Positions 45,917 through 57,796 of a stretch of 64,000 nt of DNA are shown here, in pieces. A model generated the notes under the pieces. That model was not told where the DNA came from, did no database searches, and worked only from the letters and a program-made list of their open reading frames with translations. A program made the translations under genes and the position numbers. The stretch lies in assembly GCF_029633865.1 (NCBI RefSeq), contig NC_079215.1, forward strand, positions 47,801,786-47,865,785, given 5' to 3'. This stretch comes from Lampris incognitus. Its lineage: Eukaryota > Chordata > Actinopteri > Lampriformes > Lampridae. The stretch's first letter is position 1. The number at the start of each line of letters is the position of its first letter.

Positions 45917-46181
45917 CCCCCCTCCTTTCGTAGAATACAATACCAGACAAGATAATGTATTGGCCATTAGAACATTAATGCTCATATCCCAATATTAAAA
46001 TAGTGCATCAAGAAGAGACAGCAAGTCAATATCAACCAAAACCAGAACAATAACAACAAAATGGTAGCATCAGAACATTCACAAAACCACTGAATAAGAA
46101 CATTAGAAGTGAACGTCACAGTTTTTTTAATTAAATGTCCACAGTCCAGTGTGTGTTTTAAACACTGTCCACTGTCCCGCA

Positions 46182-46222
<41 letters not shown>

Positions 46223-46252
46223 GCGCGTGTCAATCTCAGCACTGTGTATGAC

Positions 46253-49040
46253 CTAGAGGTCAAGTCTTTCTGGAGGCTTAATCTGCCTCCCGCTCTGGGA
46301 GAAGGCCCGGCCCTGTAACTCACAGCATGGTGTGGTCACAGCCTGTGGGGGAGATGGCGGCGACCTCGGGGATGACGACCTTGGAGACATTACAGGGCTG
46401 CTGACGACTTCCTCCGCGCTGCCCCCGCTCACATGGCCCCCTTCAGCTGCACACGCGCCCACAGGCTGCTCCGGTGGCCGTTCTGTGTGGGCTGACGGCT
46501 GTGGAGGGTCAACCTCCGCTGGTCGGAGATCAACCCTGTTGCGACGGTACGTGGTTCCCTCCACGTTGACGAGATAGGACCGCGGTCCCACCTGCTGCAG
46601 GCATACACCTCCCCTCCATCGGCCTGTCCTGTCACCCGGGATTGGTTTCATCCTGACAGGCTGGCCGACGTTTAGCTCTGGCAGATCCCTCGCAGTTTTG
46701 TCATATGTGAGCTTCGCTGCCTGATGCTTCACCCTCAGCTTGTCTGTGACCCCCGTGATGATCTGAGATGCTAGCAGCTGGTCGGCCACAGGGAGAGGAG
46801 TTCTCAGTCTCCGTGACATCAGCCGTTTTGCTGGGCTGCAGCGCATGCCCTCAGTGGGCCTGTTTCTCCAGTGTAGAAAAGCCTTCCAGGGGTCTTCGTG
46901 GGCCCGGTCTGCTTTTCTGTATAGGCCTTTCACAATCTTCACTGCAGACTCTGCTTTGCCGTTAGCTTTTGGGTGTCTCGGGGAGGACATGACATGTTCG
47001 AAGCCCCACTCCCTCGCAAACGCCCGAAACTCTCCACAATCAAACGGCCCTCCACAGTCGGACATGACCCTGTCAAGGATACTGTACCGTGCAAACTGCG
47101 CCTTGCACCTTTGAATGGTCGTTTCTGCCGACAGGTCTGGGAGTAGATAAATCTCCCAGAAGTCTGAATAGTGATCCACCATGAGCAGGAAGTCCTGCCT
47201 TGCGTAACTGAACAAGTCCGTGCTCACCAGCTGCCAGGGATGTGTGGGGAGCGGGTGTGACATCATAGTCTGTTTCGTTACACACTGAGCACTGCTGCAC
47301 ATAGTCTTTGATTTCCCCCTGCATATTTGGCCAGTAGAGAGTATCCCAGGCCTGTCTATAGCAAGCCTCACCCCCCACGTGGTTGTAGTGGATCCGTTTC
47401 AGCATCTCAGGACGCATAGCTTTCGGAATGATGACCCGCTGGCTCCTAAAAAGCACACCGTCCTGTGCGCTTATTTCATCTCTGATGGCCCAGTATTCTC
47501 TGACGGCTATGGGGCTCTCCTCTTTGCGTTCTGGCCATCCCTCCAGCACGACCGACTTGAGTGTTTGAAGGCACACATCCTCCTCTGTGTGTTTTCGAAT
47601 CTGTGCGAGGCGTTGGCTGGTGACGTTTAGATAGTCTGTTTGCTGAGTGGCTGCCATGTCGTGCTGCATGCTTCAGACCATTTCACGTCTGTACTGAGTG
47701 TCCGTTCTCTGTGGCGGGGTGGTGGCTCTGCTGAGCGTGTCACTTACGTACATTTCAGGGCCTGGCTTGTATATCACCGTAAGGGAGTAGTTCTGAAGTG
47801 TGAGGAGCATGCTTTGAAGGCACTTTGGTGCACTGAGAAGGGGCTCAGGGGCAGTGGTTGGTCTCTGCAGTCACATCACCCCTCCCATATAGGTAGTAGT
47901 GGAAGCGTTGACAAGCGAATACGATGCTCAGGCACTCCTTTTCAATCTGTGCGTAGTTTTGCTCCGTCTGGTTCAGCACGCGGGAGGCAAACGCGATCGG
48001 CTGCCCCCCCTGAAGCAGGCAGCAGCCCAAACCGGTCTGACTGGAGTCACTCTGTATGGTGACTGGCTTGCTGACATCATAGTAACGTAGTACTGGCACC
48101 GTCATGACCAGCATCTTGATTTCCTTCATAGCAGCATCATGTTTGGGCAACCAGTGCCACGGCACATCTTTGTCCAGCAACCTTCTCAGCGGTTCACACA
48201 CCTCTGACAAGCGGGGCATGAACCTCGATAAATAGTTAACAAAGCCGACACACCACTGAACGCCTTTTGCATCCGTGGGGTTTGGCATGTCCAGGACTGC
48301 CCTGACCTTCTCGGGATCAGCTTTGAGGCCCTCCACCGACAGTATATGGCCGTGGAAGCGGACCTCCCTCACATGAAACTGTAGCTTTTTTATATTCAGC
48401 CTCAGCTTCACTTCCCTGCATCTGTCCATCAGAGCAATGAGGTTTGCGTCGTGGTCGCGAACGGCCTCCTCCTCCGTGTCCCCACAGCCGACTATGAGGA
48501 TGTCATCAGCTATGGGCTCAATCCCTTTCAAACCGGCCAGCAGCTCATGTTGTCTCCTCTGGTACAGCTCCGGTGCAACTGACATGCCGAAAGGGAGCTT
48601 CAGCCATCGCTTTCTACCCCACGCTGTCCAGAACGTTGTCATCAGGCTGCTCTCCTCATCAAGGCGACACTGCAAGAATGCGTTGCGCGCATCCACCGGG
48701 GTGAAGATACGTGCCTTACACAGCTTGTACAGCACGTCATCTAAAGTGGGCATGAGGTAATGGGACCCTTTCAGGGCTCGGTTAAGTGGCTTGGGGTCGA
48801 TGCAAAGCCTCAATTTGTCCGGCTTCTTCACTATGACCAGATTGCTAATCCAGTCTGTGGGCTGAGTGACTGTGGTTAAGTGTCCATCCTTTTCATATTG
48901 GTCCAGCTGCGCCTTAACAGCTGCCTTGAGGGCCCCCGGGACATTTCTTGGTGCGCACTGGACAGGGGCCACAGTGCTATCCAACTCGAAGTGAACATCA
49001 CCCAGCAGTGACTCGACTGGGCTGGTGAACACGTCATTGT
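46253..49040 (-). pseudogene. pol of the 172-bp-LTR gypsy element (RT-RH-IN)
   Basis: RT in the frame from 49032: WISNLVIVKKPDKLRLCIDP, FTPVDARNAFLQC, and EPIADDILIVGCGD, where the YxDD box reads A-D-D after Ile. RNase H follows with IQSDSSQTGLGCCLLQGGQP. The next frame (47669-47073) has the integrase zinc region (H-x-x-H in HYNHVGGEAC, then CSVCNE). The third (47371-46253) has the integrase core with STDLFSY, MSDCGGPFDCGEF and NGKAESAV (D, D and E all present) and a long C-terminal tail. At least two frameshifts inactivate it. Confidence 0.85.
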
Positions 49041-50317
49041 AAGTGTTAATGAGACAGTTAGCTCACCTGTCTTGCAGTGCTCCACTTTATTCCGCTCTTC
49101 GGGAATGGTGAAGCATATCAAGCCAAGTCTCTTGCATGTCTCCCCTGAAAGCAAGGGCTTCTGGCTGGTGCGCACGACCTCAAAGTCCAGTCTGTGCATC
49201 TTGCCCCTGATGATACACTGTGTGCTGTACACGCCCATTGAGCTCATCCACTCACTGTTGTAGAGTCTCAGCCTGATGAGACTTTTCTGAAGAGGCGCTC
49301 TAGGTGCCAGTCTCATTTTGTCTTTCAAGCTCATCACGGTGCAGGTGGCTCCAGAGTCAAGCTGGCACCTCTGGACCCCTCTGTGCAGTGGCAGGTTTAC
49401 AAACCACTTTTTCCTTTGAGTGTTCACAGCCCCCACGCTCTCAGCCGTGTACACATCCCTCTCATCGCGGTTGCTGTCCTCCGGGCCCCTTAGCAGCGGG
49501 TCATCCACAGCGTTCAACTGACATGCTTGCTGGCCTCTTTTCATGCATACTTTGGCAAAGTGATTGGCAGTGCCACACAAGTGACATGACTTTCCAAATG
49601 CGGGGCACAGGTCTCGTCCCCGTCTGTGTGGTCTGCCACAGTACTTGCATTCACCTGTGCCTCTCTGTGGCTGTGCAGATGTGTTGGTGGGCTCGGATGG
49701 CCTGCTGGTAGGTCTCCGTCCTGGTCACTGCCCATGTGCTACATTGATGCTCTCCCCAGGCACAGAGCTGCTAAGTGACATGGATTTTTACTTATTGTCC
49801 AACACCTCCGCTGCACGGCAAATGTCAATAGCTCCCTCCAACTTAAGCTCCTTTTCTCTTAGCATGCGTCGTCTGGCACCCTCATCAGTTGTTCCAAGAA
49901 CAAGCCTGTCCCTTATGAGCTCGTCTCTTATAGCTCCATATTCACATGTGGCAGCCTTTTCTCTCAGTCTCGTGACAAAAGCATCCACAGGTTCTCCTTC
50001 CTCTTGTTTAAGGTTGTCAAAAACATACCTCTCAAAGATGACGTTTTTGGTAGGTGTAAAGTATTCCCCCAGTTTGTCGAGTATTGCTCCCGCGTCTTTC
50101 TGCTCTTCCGCTGTGAGTCCCAGGTTGTGCATGTAAACATGGAGGCATTCCTTCCCCATTAGCCTCCTGAGCGTTGCTGCCTGCACCGGATTCTCTGCCT
50201 TGTCGATCCCGGTCGCAAGCAAATAATCCTCAAACTATGATAGAAAGCTAGCCCAGCTGCTGTGAAGATCCCGAGTCATCTTCATGGGCTCTGGCGGCGG
50301 AATATTGGAAGCCATCA
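48876..50317 (-). pseudogene. gag and protease of the 172-bp-LTR gypsy element
   Basis: gag starts near 50317 (MMASNIPPPEPMKMTRDLHS). A stop at 50237-50235 breaks it. The frame 50222-49788 carries the capsid (NPVQAATLRRLMGKECLHVY, EPVDAFVTRLREKAATCEYG). The region near 49735-49541 has a zinc-knuckle-like C-G-x-A-x-H (MCGTANHFAKVC). The protease active site is CQLDSGATCTVMS near 49360. Confidence 0.75.
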
Positions 50318-50450
50318 TCTTGGCGCGATGCTAATGCTAGCAGGCTAACTGAAACTTCTAACTACGCTTAGTAAAACAAATAAACGCATGCTGTTCAAGC
50401 AACAGGCAACGTAAGACTCACTTTGGGTTCCAATACAGCTTCTGACACCA

Positions 50451-50623
50451 TGTTGCAAGTGTAGGTGCATCTAAATAACAGACAGAGTCGGGCTGTGTGC
50501 CTTAGTAACATGTATTCACCGGCTGTGCCCATAACAGAACTGACACATGTTACACAAGGCAAGAATACATAAATCAGTGCCCCCAGGGGGAGCTGTTTGC
50601 TGCATACACATTACCCTACAACA
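50451..50623 (-). repeat. 5' LTR of the 172-bp-LTR gypsy element
   Basis: TGTTGCAAGTGTAGG to TACCCTACAACA in + orientation; preceded on the + strand by the primer-binding-site complement CAGCTTCTGACACCA. Confidence 0.9.
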
Positions 50624-51387
50624 GTAGCTTCAGGAATGAGCGTGCAAGAAATGCAATGGTCTTGAGACGCCATATTTTGTCATAGGTAGACAAGAATATT
50701 AATTACTCTATTTCATGGAAAATCCTCACGAAGAACAATGCCTATTCAATTAACAGCAAAAGATGTAGCCTATGCTTGGCAGAGAAATATTTTATTTGCA
50801 AGCCTGATATATCCACCGTGAACAGTAGAAATTATTTGGCCACCAGAAATATATCTGCTTTGCAATTACAAGTAAACCAATGTCTTCATTATCCCCCCCA
50901 CTCCATTAGATGATACACATGTGATGTTTATTAGATGTTATATTTTAATTGTCTGCCCTTCCAATTGTGCCCCAACACCACTCCACTATATCTACTACTA
51001 CGTCCAGCTGCTTCCGTTAGGGGTCACCACAGCGGATCATCTGTTTCCATTTCTTCCTGTCCTCTGCATCTTCCTCTGTCACACCAGCCACTTGCATTTC
51101 CTCCCTCACCACATCCATAAAACTCCTCTTTGGCCTTCTTCTTTTCCTCTTCCCTGGTAGCTCCATGTTCAGCATCCTTCCCCCAATATACCCAGCATCT
51201 CTCCTACACACACATGTCCAAGCCATCTCAATCTTGCCTCTCTTGCTTTGTCTCCAAACCGTCCAACCTGAGCGGTCCCTCTAATATAATCATTCCTAAT
51301 CCTGACCTTCTTCGTCACTCCCAATGAAAATCTTAGCATCTTCAACTCTGCCACCTCCAGCTCCGCCTCCTGTCTTTTCGGCCACAG

Positions 51388-52001
51388 TGTTAGGGTTTGC
51401 ACCCGACCCCAAGAGCACAAACACAGAAGGCACAATATAGCGGGACCAACAGGCTAATTTATTGAAGAGAAAACTCAGGAAGTCCACTCTCACCAGGAAA
51501 CGCGAAGTCCACCTTTAAACCGGGAACCGTGGAGTCGCCCTTTAATCCGGGAACAGTGGAGTCGGCCCTTAATCCAGGCAGGAGGGGGGGGGGTAAACAG
51601 GAGGATACCAAAGGAGAACGGAAAATCACAGCAACGCTGGAGTGAAGAAATCCTCTTCGTAAACGGAAAGCAGCGCACAGGGGAAGGGGAGCAACGAGGA
51701 AGGTCCAACAGAGAAATCTCCAGGGAAGATCCAGGTAAGTAAACAAACTTCGATGAGCAGGACAAGCACAAGTACTCTCCCAGGGAACGGCACGAACTGG
51801 CAACAAGCTGAGAGTGACACAGCCAGATATAGGGAGGTGATTGCCAACAGGTGAGTGGAGGGGTAACGAGGAAACAGGCATCAGGTGGAGTTGGCAGAGC
51901 TCCGGGTACGCTTACACTGCAGAGCGGGTGTGGAGCGGGGAGACGTTGAGCCTTGGCCAAGGTTACACTGCAGAGCGGGTGTGGAGCGGCGAGACGTAAC
52001 A
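51388..52001 (-). repeat. 3' LTR of the chromovirus
   Basis: TGTTAGGGTTTGCACC to GAGACGTAACA in + orientation. Long frames inside it (for example 51459-51881) are repeated in the other LTR and are not genes. Confidence 0.93.
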
Positions 52002-53213
52002 GTACCCCCCCCTCTACGGGAGCCACCTGGCGACTGACCTGGCGCCCCCGGGTGGGCACGGTAGAAGTCGGCGAGGAGAGAGGGATCCATAATGAGCTTC
52101 CGCGAAATCCAACTGCGCTCCTCAGGTCCATAACCTGCCCAGTCCGCGAGATACTGGAACCCGCGGCCGCAGCGCCGGACTTTAAGCAGCCGGCGGACCT
52201 TCCATTGAGGATGACCATCTACAAATTCCGGAGGCGGAGGCTCAGGAACCGGGGGCATAAGAGGACTGCTGGAGACGGGCTTAACTCGAGAGACGTGGAA
52301 GACAGGATGAATGTGCATGGAGGAAGGCAGCTTCAGCCGAACAGCTGCCGGGCTCAGGACTTTCTGGACTTGAAAAGGACCAATGAAGCGGGGCGAGAGT
52401 TTCTTGTCGGTTGTCTGGAGGGGAACGTCCTTCGTGGACAGCCAGACCCTCTGTCCCTTCTTGTACTCCGGCGCAGGGGTACGTCGCCGGTCAGCCCCTC
52501 TGCGAGCGCGCTCCCTAGCCTTGAGCAGTGCTGTCCGGATGGTCCTCCAGACACGCTGACAGCGTCGCAAGTGGAGCTGTACGGAGGGAACGGCCACTTC
52601 ATCCTGCTGTGGGTCGAACAGGGGAGGTTGATACCCCAGGGATGCCTCGAATGGAGAAAGTCCAGATGCAGAGCTGACCAGGGAATTGGTGGCGTACTCT
52701 ACCCACGGTAGGTAGTCACTCCAGGTGGAGGGCTTGCTGTTACATACACAACGCAACGCTGTCTCCATGCTCTGGTTTGCCCTCTCGGTCTGACCATTTG
52801 TTTGGGGGTGGTAGCCCGAAAACAGACTTACTGTGGCTCCGATGCCTTTACAAAATGCACGCCACACTTGTGAGGTGAACTGAGGACCTCTATCGGAGAC
52901 TACATCTGATGGCAGGCCATGAAGCCGGAAGACATGTTGCATCAAGAGGTCCGCGGTCTCAGCAGCCGAAGGAAGTTTGGGAAGGGCTATCAGATGGACG
53001 CCCTTGCTGAAACGGTTTATGACGGTGAGAACCAGTGTTTCCCCGAGAAGGTGGTAGTCCGGAAACGAAATCCAAAGCCACGTGAGACCAGGGGCGGCTA
53101 GGAATAGGGAGTGGCTGCAACAGACCAGATGGCGCCTGGTGAGAGGCCTTGCTGCGGGCGCAAACAGTGCAGGCCGCTACAAAGCTCTTGACATCCTCCC
53201 GTATAGTTGGCTA
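51900..53213 (-). pseudogene. Integrase with chromodomain of the chromovirus
   Basis: After a TAG at 53213-53211 the zinc region (CTVCARSK) and the first catalytic Asp ([15 protein letters not shown]) are readable to about 53020, where a frame change occurs. The open frame from 52945 has the second Asp ([14 protein letters not shown]) and the Glu ([10 protein letters not shown]), then the C-terminal domain ([25 protein letters not shown]) and a chromodomain at about 52215-52045 ([31 protein letters not shown]). Chromodomains direct integration to marked chromatin. Confidence 0.85.
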
Positions 53214-55330
53214 CCAGAAGCGCCGAGCGATGAACGACTGGGTACGACTAACTCCTGGGTGACAGGAGAAACGACTGCTATGACCCCACTGAAGAACTCG
53301 AGACCGAACAGCATCTGGGACGAAGAGGCGACGGGGTGGCACGTTACTCGGAGCGGGTTGAGCACGTTGGGCAGTGCGAACAGCCGACTCAAGACCAAAA
53401 GTGACCACACCGACCACTCTAGCCGCAGGGAGGATGGGTTCAGGCTCTTCAAACGCGCCTTCCTTCAGGTGTAGCCGAGACAGGATGTCAGCCTTTACGT
53501 TGCATGTCCCAGGACGGTAAGTCAGAACATAGTTGAAACGACTAAGGAAGCCAGCCCACCGAGCCTGACGACTGTTGAGACGTTTGGCTGCCCTCAGGTG
53601 AGTCAAGTTCTTGTGGTCCGTCCAGATGAGAAACGGGTGCTCAGCGCCTTCGAGCCAGTGGCGCCATTCCTCCAGAGCAGCCACTACAGCCAGTAACTCC
53701 CGGTTTCCAACGTCATAATTCTGCTCGGCCGGCAGAAAAAGGCGCAAGGATGGAGTTTCTGGTCCTCAGCCAACCGCTGGGAGAGCACCCCCCCTACGCC
53801 TGAATCCGAGGCATCAACCTCTACCACGAATTGTCTCTTGGGGTCAGGATGGAGCAGCACTGGGGCCGAGGTGAACCTTGTCTTGAGGACTTGGAAAGCA
53901 GAGCTGGCAGCAGGAGACCAGATGAAGGGTTTGGCTGGGGAGGTCAACGCAGTAAGCGGTTCTGCCAGCTGGCTGTAGTTGCGAATGAATCTCCGGTAGA
54001 AATTTGCGAACCCTAGAAAACTCTGCAGCTCCTTACGGTTGGTAGGTTCCGGCCAGTCCACCACTGTCTGGACCTTGCGGGGATCTGCTCTGGTCCGTCC
54101 CTTCTCTACGATGAATCCCAAGTAATCCACAGAGGGGGAGTGAAACAGGCACTTCTCCGCCTTGACGTAGAGTTGGTTCTGGAGGAGGCGCTGCAGTACC
54201 CTGCGAACATGCTGGACGTGTTCCTCAAGAGACTGGGAGAAAATGAGGATGTCGTCCAGGTAAACGACGACAAACACATCCAACATGTCACGGAGTACGT
54301 CGTTCATAAACGCCTGAAACACTGCTGGTGCGTTTGTGAGTCCGAACGGCATCACCAAGTACTCATAGTGGCCTCAGGGTGTTTTGAAGGCGGTCTTCCA
54401 CTCATCGCCTTCCCTGATTCGCACGAGGTGGTAAGCGCTCCTCAGGTCTAGCTTGGTGAAGATGGTCGCCTGTGAGAGAGGCTCAAAAGTCGAACTCATA
54501 AGTGGAAGCGGGTACTTGTTCTTAATGGTGATTGCGTTCAGTTGCCGGTAGTCAATACAAGGTCGAAGTCCCCCGTCCTTCTTCACAAAAAAGAACCCTG
54601 CAGCAACAGAGGAAGACGAGGGCTTGATGAGACCTGCAGCAAGGGACTCGGTGATGTACTCATCCATGGCCGCCTTCTCAGGGAGTGACAAGTTGTAGAG
54701 GCGGCTACTGGGAAGAGTAGCCCCAGGACGGAGATCAATGGCGCAATCATACGGGCGGTGAGGCGGGAGTGACTTAGCACGGGTCTTGCTAAATACCTCA
54801 CCAAGGTCATGATACACAGGGGGCACGGAGGAGAGATCAGGAGGCAGGGGAGTAGGCGAGCTCAAAGGCGTAGCACTAGGAGCTGCACGAAGGCATTGGG
54901 CATGGCAAGTAGAGCCCCATCCAAGGACTGTGCCTGTGGACCAAGAGATGTGGGGTTCATGGTGTCTGAGCCAGGGGCGTCCCAAGATAACTGGATTAAG
55001 CGGGGAACGTATGATGTAAAATTGCATTGTCTCTGTGTGGTTACCTGCAACGGTGAGTAACGGGGACGGTCCGCTGTGTGATACAGGCTAATCTCCGGTC
55101 ATCCAAGGCAAACGCATCAATGGGGGTCCCAAGAGACTCAAGGGGAATGTCTGCCTGCGAGGCAAAGTCAAGGTCCATAAAACTATCATCTGCTCCGGAA
55201 TCAATCAGGGCTCCAAGGGAAAGTCTCTGGCCCGCCCAGACTAAAGCAATAGGAACAAGATGGCCGCGAGATTCGGACCCACGGGAGAAGGAAAGGCGGC
55301 TTACTAGGATCTCCCTTGGTCCTGGTAAGC
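53211..55330 (-). pseudogene. Protease, reverse transcriptase and RNase H of the chromovirus
   Basis: The protease site is LIDSGADDSFMDLDFAS near 55190. A frame change near 55040 leads to [17 protein letters not shown] and the RT start ([34 protein letters not shown]). A TGA at 54376-54374 interrupts [20 protein letters not shown]. The YLDD box is in [13 protein letters not shown]. RNase H follows ([17 protein letters not shown]), with another frame change near 53740, before [19 protein letters not shown] and [18 protein letters not shown]. Confidence 0.85.
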
Positions 55331-56440
55331 CTAATCTTTTGGCCGTGAGGGACAGTCGCGGAGTCGGTGCCCCTTAAGACCACAGTACAGGCAAAGACCT
55401 GCCTTGAATCGGCTCTCCCGTTCAGCAGGAGTAAGTCTAGCACGTCCTACCTCCATCCGCTCTTCTACATCCCCAGGTGGCGTTGTCGCGAAAGAGTCAG
55501 AGGAGGGATTGGCCGGGGAAACGGGAACAGCGGTTCGGTCTGACGCAGAGGTAGTTCTGGGATTGAAGGAAGTTCCACGCAAGGCCTTCTCACGCTTTCT
55601 CTCCCGGATACGTCCATCAATGCGGATAGCGAGAGCAATGAGGTCATCCAGAGATGAGGGTTCTTCTCGGGTAGCAAGTTGATCCTTCACCGCCTCGCTC
55701 AATCCTCTACGAAAAGTGGCACGCAGGGCCTGGTCATTCCATCCGCTCTCAGCGGCAGCCAGGCGGAAGTCGACGGAGTAATCTGTGACGCTGGCGCCGC
55801 CCTGCTGGATGTTATTCAGTCGTGAGTCAGAATCCCGACCGCTTACCGGATGGTGGAAAACCTTACGTAGCTCTGCGACAAAGTCTCTATAAGAGTTACA
55901 GTAGCTGGCCCCCATGGACCAAGAAGACGTAGCCCACTGCGCTGCTCGACCACTGAGCAGGTTGGTCACGTAAGCGATCTTAACAGCATCACTGGAGAAC
56001 ACGGTGGGCTGGTGTGTGAAAACAAGCTCACACTGCATAATGAAGGTAGAGCAAGTTTCAAAGTTACCGTCAAATGGGCGTGGACTGGTAATGATGGTTC
56101 CACGGGGTAAATAAACAGGAACCGGAGGATCTACTGGAGCGGCGGCCACAGGGGGCGCACTTGCTGGCGGTACAGGCTGGTTCAGCTGCTGGTTGGCAAG
56201 AGCTGCTGAAATGGTCTGCAGTTGTTGTATGATCTCTGCCTGCTGACTCGCCATCGCCGCCTGCTGGACAGCTAAAGCTTCCACAGAAGCTTGCAGGGGT
56301 TGAACTTGAGACCCTGCACAGCAACCGAAGCCTCTTGTAATTGCTGGGAATGGGCGTTGGTAATCTGAATTTGTTTTACTAGGGCTGCTTGCACCGGATT
56401 GGCTGTGGGTGTGCCGTCTGTGCTGGCTGGGGTCGTCATG
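55331..56440 (-). pseudogene. gag of the chromovirus
   Basis: The probable start is ATG at about 56440 (MTTPASTDGTPTANPVQAAL). A frame change near 56318 links it to the long frame that contains the capsid (RPFDGNFETCSTFIMQCELV, LLSGRAAQWATSSW) and, at the C-terminus, a CCHC knuckle (CLYCGLKGHRLRDC). It would coat the genomic RNA. This copy needs a frameshift to be read. Confidence 0.8.
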
Positions 56441-56452
56441 GCCAGTTCGTAC

Positions 56453-57066
56453 TGTTAGGGTTTGCACCCGACCCCAAGAGCACAAACACAGAAGGCACAA
56501 TATAGCGGGACCAACAGGCTAATTTATTGAAGAGAAAACTCAGGAAGTCCACTCTCACCAGGAAACGCGAAGTCCACCTTTAAACCGGGAACCGTGGAGT
56601 CGCCCTTTAATCCGGGAACAGTGGAGTCGGCCCTTAATCCAGGCAGGAGGGGGGGGGGTAAACAGGAGGATACCAAAGGAGAACGGAAAATCACAGCAAC
56701 GCTGGAGTGAAGAAATCCTCTTCGTAAACGGAAAGCAGCGCACAGGGGAAGGGGAGCAACGAGGAAGGTCCAACAGAGAAATCTCCAGGGAAGATCCAGG
56801 TAAGTAAACAAACTTCGATGAGCAGGACAAGCACAAGTACTCTCCCAGGGAACGGCACGAACTGGCAACAAGCTGAGAGTGACACAGCCAGATATAGGGA
56901 GGTGATTGCCAACAGGTAAGTGGAGGGGTAACGAGGAAACAGGCATCAGGTGGAGTTGGCAGAGCTCCGGGTACGCTTACACTGCAGAGCGGGTGTGGAG
57001 CGGGGAGACGTTGAGCCTTGGCCAAGGTTACACTGCAGAGCGGGTGTGGAGCGGCGAGACGTAACA
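56453..57066 (-). repeat. 5' LTR of the chromovirus
   Basis: Same length and sequence as 51388-52001 but for one base. The next bases on the minus strand (GTACGAACTGGCC) would contain the primer-binding site, but it does not start with the usual TGG. Confidence 0.9.
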
Positions 57067-57308
57067 CACAGTCTCCAAACCATATAACATAGCTGGTCTC
57101 ACAACCATCTTGTAAACCTTCCCTTTAACTCCACTGTATGATATACGTAAATTGCCCCATTTGACGTTATATTGTAGTATTTTAAATGTATACGTTTTCA
57201 GCAGTGCCCTGGCCTTTTAAATCCTTGCGTTTTCAAAACAAGCCCCAGCCCCTACCCTATTGGTTGTAATGTTTTCTATCCCACCATTGGTTGCTGTGCA
57301 TCTTAACA

Positions 57309-57528
57309 AACTACCCCAGGGGTAGGCAATCTTATCCAGAAAGGGCCAGTGTGGGTGAAGGTTTTTGTTCCAGCCAAGCAGTTACACACCTAATCCCACT
57401 AATCAACCAGTGGAGTCTTTGCTGAGGATCTTGATTAGGAAACATAGGTGTGTAATTGCTTGGTTGGAACAAAAACCTTCACCCACAGTGGCCCTTTCTG
57501 GATAGGATTGCCCATCCCTGACCTACCC
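57309..57528. repeat. hAT-type palindromic MITE with 8-bp duplication
   Basis: CAGGGGTAGGCAATCTTATC (57317) is inverted against GATAGGATTGCCCATCCCTG (ending 57520). The flanks AACTACCC and ACCTACCC form an 8-bp duplication with one change, as expected for hAT. Confidence 0.85.
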
Positions 57529-57653
57529 CATTGGTTGTAATATTTACAATGTTTTCTATCTTCTCATTTGTTGCTGTCCACCGTAATCAGGGGCATGACG
57601 TGGGGCAACATAATATTTATTGACTGTGTGTTTTTCTTTTTTGTTTAATCACA

Positions 57654-57696
57654 TTGGCAGCTGATGAGTGCATGACGCACAAAACAAGTTGTACTG
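57654..57696 (+). ncRNA. Hammerhead ribozyme motif with a core substitution
   Basis: CTGATGA (57661-57667), stem II GTGC/GCAC with loop ATGAC, then AAAA (57681-57684) where the consensus is GAAA, minimal stem III ACA/TGT, triplet GTA (57691-57693), and stem I CAG/CTG. It has the same architecture as 35306-35358, but the conserved G12 position is A, which should strongly reduce cleavage. The change would be a CpG transition. Confidence 0.6.
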
Positions 57697-57796
57697 AAAT
57701 GCATTAAAATTTTTCTCCTACATCTATCTTAATATCCTGCTCCTCATTTGGTGAGCACTTTTATCAACAAAACCATTGATGGTTTATGAAAAAAAA

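Larger units (their letters stand above)
45745..50623 (-). mobile_element. Ty3/gypsy LTR retrotransposon with 172-bp LTRs
   Basis: LTRs at 45745-45916 and 50451-50623 (TGTTG ... CAACA) differ at about nine positions and one indel (5-6%). The target duplication GTAGC (45740-45744, 50624-50628) is perfect. On the minus strand TGGTGTCAGAAGCTG directly follows the 5' LTR as primer-binding site, and GAAAGGAGGGGGG precedes the 3' LTR. gag, protease, RT, RNase H and integrase follow in order but in several frames. A closely related copy is at 29210-31796. Confidence 0.9.
45600..50990 (+). mobile_element. Penelope-like element (family 2), inverted copy split by a gypsy element
   Basis: 45600-45744 encodes a Cys-poor finger and NCKVDTYIGLTEGPFKIRFN (then AHM). 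After the gypsy insertion and its duplicated GTAGC, 50629-50880 continues with the arm FRNERARNA, SISWKILTKNNAYSINSKRC and SLCLAEKYFI, then the 3' tail. It is head-to-head with the 44245-45600 copy. Confidence 0.7.
51388..57066 (-). mobile_element. Chromovirus-type Ty3/gypsy element, very recent insertion
   Basis: LTRs at 51388-52001 and 56453-57066 are both 614 bp and differ at one position by eye (51853 G, 56918 A). The target duplication CACAG (51383-51387, 57067-57071) is perfect. A polypurine tract (AGAGGGGGGGG) precedes the 3' LTR on the minus strand. Order: gag with CCHC knuckle, protease, RT, RNase H, integrase with chromodomain. The LTRs carry an internal duplication of about 31 bp (TTACACTGCAGAGCGGGTGT). 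Despite its youth the coding part has several breaks. Confidence 0.93.
50990..57130 (-). pseudogene. RTE-type LINE fragment, split by the chromovirus
   Basis: 50990-51387 encodes, reading minus, LTK-less [40 protein letters not shown] and KRSFMDVVREEMQVAGVTEE ending at CGDP. The piece upstream of it continues at 57067-57130 beyond the LTR element, after the duplicated CACAG. It is the same family as 18380-18830. Confidence 0.75.
57135..57720 (+). repeat. Penelope-like (family 2) terminal repeat, split by an hAT MITE
   Basis: Contains the ACCCCATTGGTTGTAAT and TGTTTTCTATC phrases seen inverted at 41601-42010 and 43215-43840, then CAACATAATATTTATTGACT and TTTAATCACATTGGCAG leading into a hammerhead-like motif. 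Confidence 0.7.

Noticed and set aside
51459-52218. Long minus-strand frames (140 and 242 codons), repeated at 56524-57067
   Set aside because: They lie in the chromovirus LTRs and are duplicated because the LTRs are; no gene-like motifs.
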